The notes under the pieces: model-generated | Told to the model about the DNA's origin: nothing | What the model saw: the letters and a program-made list of their open reading frames with translations, nothing else | Database searches by the model: none | Program-made: the position numbers and the translations under genes | In this document: positions 61,591-62,771 of the stretch, piece after piece | Numbering within the stretch: position 1 is the stretch's first letter | Layout: each line of letters begins with the position of its first letter | Assembly: GCA_910578845.1 (NCBI GenBank) | Contig: CAJTSL010000006.1 | Location: 38,429-101,199, forward strand | Reading direction: 5' to 3' | DNA: 62,771 bases | From: an uncultured Lachnospiraceae bacterium | GTDB lineage: Bacteria; Bacillota; Clostridia; Lachnospirales; Lachnospiraceae

Positions 61591-62027
61591 AACGGATGCT
61601 TATTATAGTATTGATTTTGGTAAGTATGATGTCACTGACAGCTTGTGGGGAACAGACTGGCCTTCAGGATGGTTATTATACTGCCCAGGCTTCCGAATTC
61701 AGCCATGGATGGAAAGAATACATTACGATTATGGTCAAAGGCGGAAGTATTGTATCGGTAGAATATAATGCAGAGAACGCAAGCGGTTTTATCAAAAGCT
61801 GGGATAATGCATATATGCAGGCAATGTTGCATGGCACGGGCACTTATCCTAATGAATATACCCGCTATTATGCAGGACAGCTTTTGGATGGACAGGGCGA
61901 AGGCACGATAGATGCACTGACTGGAGCAACTTCTTCTTACGGATCATTTCAGAAACTTGAAGCAGCGGTAATAGAGCAAGCAAAACAAGGGGATTCCAGT
62001 ATCGTAATTGTGGATACAGCTCATTAA
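61587..62027 (+). CDS. FMN-binding domain lipoprotein
   Basis: The protein has 146 residues. A signal sequence ends in the lipobox LTAC, so the mature protein would be lipidated at Cys20. The rest is one FMN-binding domain: DGYYTAQASEFSHGWKEYITIMVKGGSIVSVEYN and IDALTGATSSYGSF. Thr115 in TGATSS is the predicted ApbE-linked FMN site. The gene overlaps the chemoreceptor by 4 bp (ATGA), so the two are made together. The lipoprotein may be an extracytoplasmic electron carrier or a redox partner of the receptor; only the pairing is seen, the function is inferred. Confidence 0.88.
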   Translation: MKRMLIIVLILVSMMSLTACGEQTGLQDGYYTAQASEFSHGWKEYITIMVKGGSIVSVEYNAENASGFIKSWDNAYMQAMLHGTGTYPNEYTRYYAGQLLDGQGEGTIDALTGATSSYGSFQKLEAAVIEQAKQGDSSIVIVDTAH

Positions 62028-62073
62028 ACATCGGATAGTTTCTATTGATTGGAAAATGAATAGATTAACAGGT

Positions 62074-62115
62074 AAAGCGAAAGCATCGGTCAATACTGGC
62101 TGATGCTTTCGCTTT
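62074..62115 (+). terminator. Terminator after the FMN-binding lipoprotein
   Basis: A perfect 14-bp stem (AAAGCGAAAGCATC / GATGCTTTCGCTTT) lies 47 bp behind the stop. The T-rich part belongs to the stem end and no longer T-run follows. Confidence 0.78.
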
Positions 62116-62307
62116 CAAAAGATACCTAGATTAGTAAAGTTTGCTTAAAATATAATGTTGATGTCGGTAGTATTTATTTTGAACGTAAACGGTAGATAGT
62201 GCGTACCTCGACTATAGCGGCAAAATATGTGACAATAGACTATATTTCTATCATGGGTATTAAAAGTTAAGTCTCAACTTTTGATACCGCTATACGGAGG
62301 TAAGTCT

Positions 62308-62682
62308 ATGAGTTCAGAAACAACGGTAGTAGCTGTACAGTGTCGTTTACAAGAATGGGCTGCACAGATCAGGGAATGCCAGAACCGTCCCGCAGGCATG
62401 AGTGTCATTGATTGGTGTGCCGGCCACGGCATTACGAAAGCAAACTATTATTACAGACTGCGCCGCGTAAGGGAAGCGTGTCTGGAATCCCTTGCGCCAG
62501 AGGCTCCGGTGCAGCAGATTGTCCCGGTAACCCCAGGCTTTCTGCAGCATGAAACACAAAGCGGCAGCGGTATACAGCAGGGGCTTTCCGTTTCTGTAAA
62601 TGGTTTTTCCATCCATGTAACGGAATCCACACCAATGCCGCTGCTTGCGGCAGTCCTTAAGGTGGTGCGGGATGCTCAATGA
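62308..62682 (+). CDS. tnpA: IS66 accessory protein TnpA
   Basis: The protein has 124 residues. The N-terminal half, WAAQIRECQNRPAGMSVIDWCAGHGITKANYYYRLRRV, is the helix-turn-helix type pattern of IS66 TnpA (a short DNA-binding protein, not the DDE transposase). The start at 62308 follows GGAGGT; an in-frame ATG at 62281 has no site. It overlaps tnpB by 11 bp. Confidence 0.9.
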   Translation: MSSETTVVAVQCRLQEWAAQIRECQNRPAGMSVIDWCAGHGITKANYYYRLRRVREACLESLAPEAPVQQIVPVTPGFLQHETQSGSGIQQGLSVSVNGFSIHVTESTPMPLLAAVLKVVRDAQ

Positions 62683-62771
62683 CGCCACCTGCTTTAAAGC
62701 CGTCTACATTGTCTGCGGCTACACCGATCTGCGCGCCGGGATGGACCGGCTGGCGGCACTCGTGGAAACAC
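62672..62771 (+). CDS. tnpB: IS66 protein TnpB, N-terminal fragment (cut by window end)
   Basis: From the ATG at 62672 the frame reads MLNDATCFKAVYIVCGYTDLRAGMDRLAALVET and runs off the end of the window. YxVCGYTDLRxGxDxLA is the typical start of IS66 TnpB (Orf2). Only about 33 residues are visible. Confidence 0.92.
   Translation, partial: MLNDATCFKAVYIVCGYTDLRAGMDRLAALVET

Larger units (their letters stand above)
62185..62771 (+). mobile_element. IS66-family insertion sequence, left end (continues beyond window)
   Basis: The first two ORFs of an IS66-type element (tnpA-like and tnpB) are present, and the rest lies beyond the window. IS66 ends often start with GTAA; the first candidate upstream of the genes is GTAAACGGTAGATAGTGCG from 62185, so I place the left end there tentatively. 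From about 62300 the sequence is visibly richer in G and C than the host genes, consistent with transfer from elsewhere. The other end and the target duplication are out of view. Confidence 0.75.

Noticed and set aside
1..62771. tRNA, rRNA or CRISPR genes
   Set aside because: No T-arm-like GGTTCRA with matching stems, no rRNA sequence, and no regularly spaced direct repeats with unique spacers were seen.

Overview
The window looks like a chromosomal segment of a spore-forming anaerobic Clostridium relative, most likely family Lachnospiraceae. The evidence is the rnfCDGEAB gene order, ispH joined to an S1-domain gene, sporulation and germination proteins (GerW, SpoIID, SleB), a T-box in front of pheST, ATP-type PEP carboxykinase, a zinc-ribbon L28, and AT-rich codon use with strong AGGAGG ribosome binding sites. 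No rRNA, tRNA or CRISPR was seen.

Layout. 1-2.3 kb: the end of ispH, an S1-domain protein and cheR. 2.3-9.7 kb: an RNase H-like nuclease, the six-gene Rnf complex and an iron-sulfur aldo/keto reductase. 9.7-15.2 kb: an AgrC-like kinase and LytTR regulator divergent from a BceAB-like ABC transporter, with a 91-bp tandem repeat between them. 15.2-19.2 kb: ApbE flavin transferase, a GH25 lysozyme, an AP2/HNH-derived protein and a SleB hydrolase. 19.2-28.6 kb: a 36-bp tandem repeat, thrC, citrate synthase, deoC, an M24 aminopeptidase, the DUF2953-GerW pair and a J-domain-like protein. 28.8-37.2 kb: L28, a membrane glycosyltransferase with a frameshifted GT2 gene, pckA, a probable 6S RNA, a SpoIID-like protein and a YihY protein. 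37.2-43.9 kb: T-box, pheS, pheT, an M18 aminopeptidase and queA. 43.9-49.6 kb: a RelB/YafQ-type toxin-antitoxin cassette, PilZ, VanZ-like, aroA, tyrA and a GT39-like protein. 49.7-55.8 kb: an EF-G paralogue, leuS and small uncharacterised genes. 55.9-62.0 kb: an EAL phosphodiesterase, a secreted His/Cys-rich protein, a chemoreceptor and an FMN-binding lipoprotein. 62.2 kb to the end: the left end of an IS66-family element.

Two functional themes recur. The first is flavin-linked electron transfer: RnfD, RnfG and the lipoprotein at 61.6 kb all carry a GAT-type site for covalent FMN, and the ApbE that would attach FMN lies at 15.2 kb. The second is motility and c-di-GMP signalling: CheR, PilZ, EAL and a chemoreceptor.

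The most unusual structures are: a toxin-antitoxin module bracketed by an exact 18-bp copy of the 3' end of queA, which suggests a mobile cassette; a glycosyltransferase gene out of frame at a run of eight C, which suggests phase variation; an AP2 protein that seems to be a homing endonuclease without its catalytic histidine; a chemoreceptor translationally coupled to an FMN-binding lipoprotein; and two unrelated intergenic tandem repeats.
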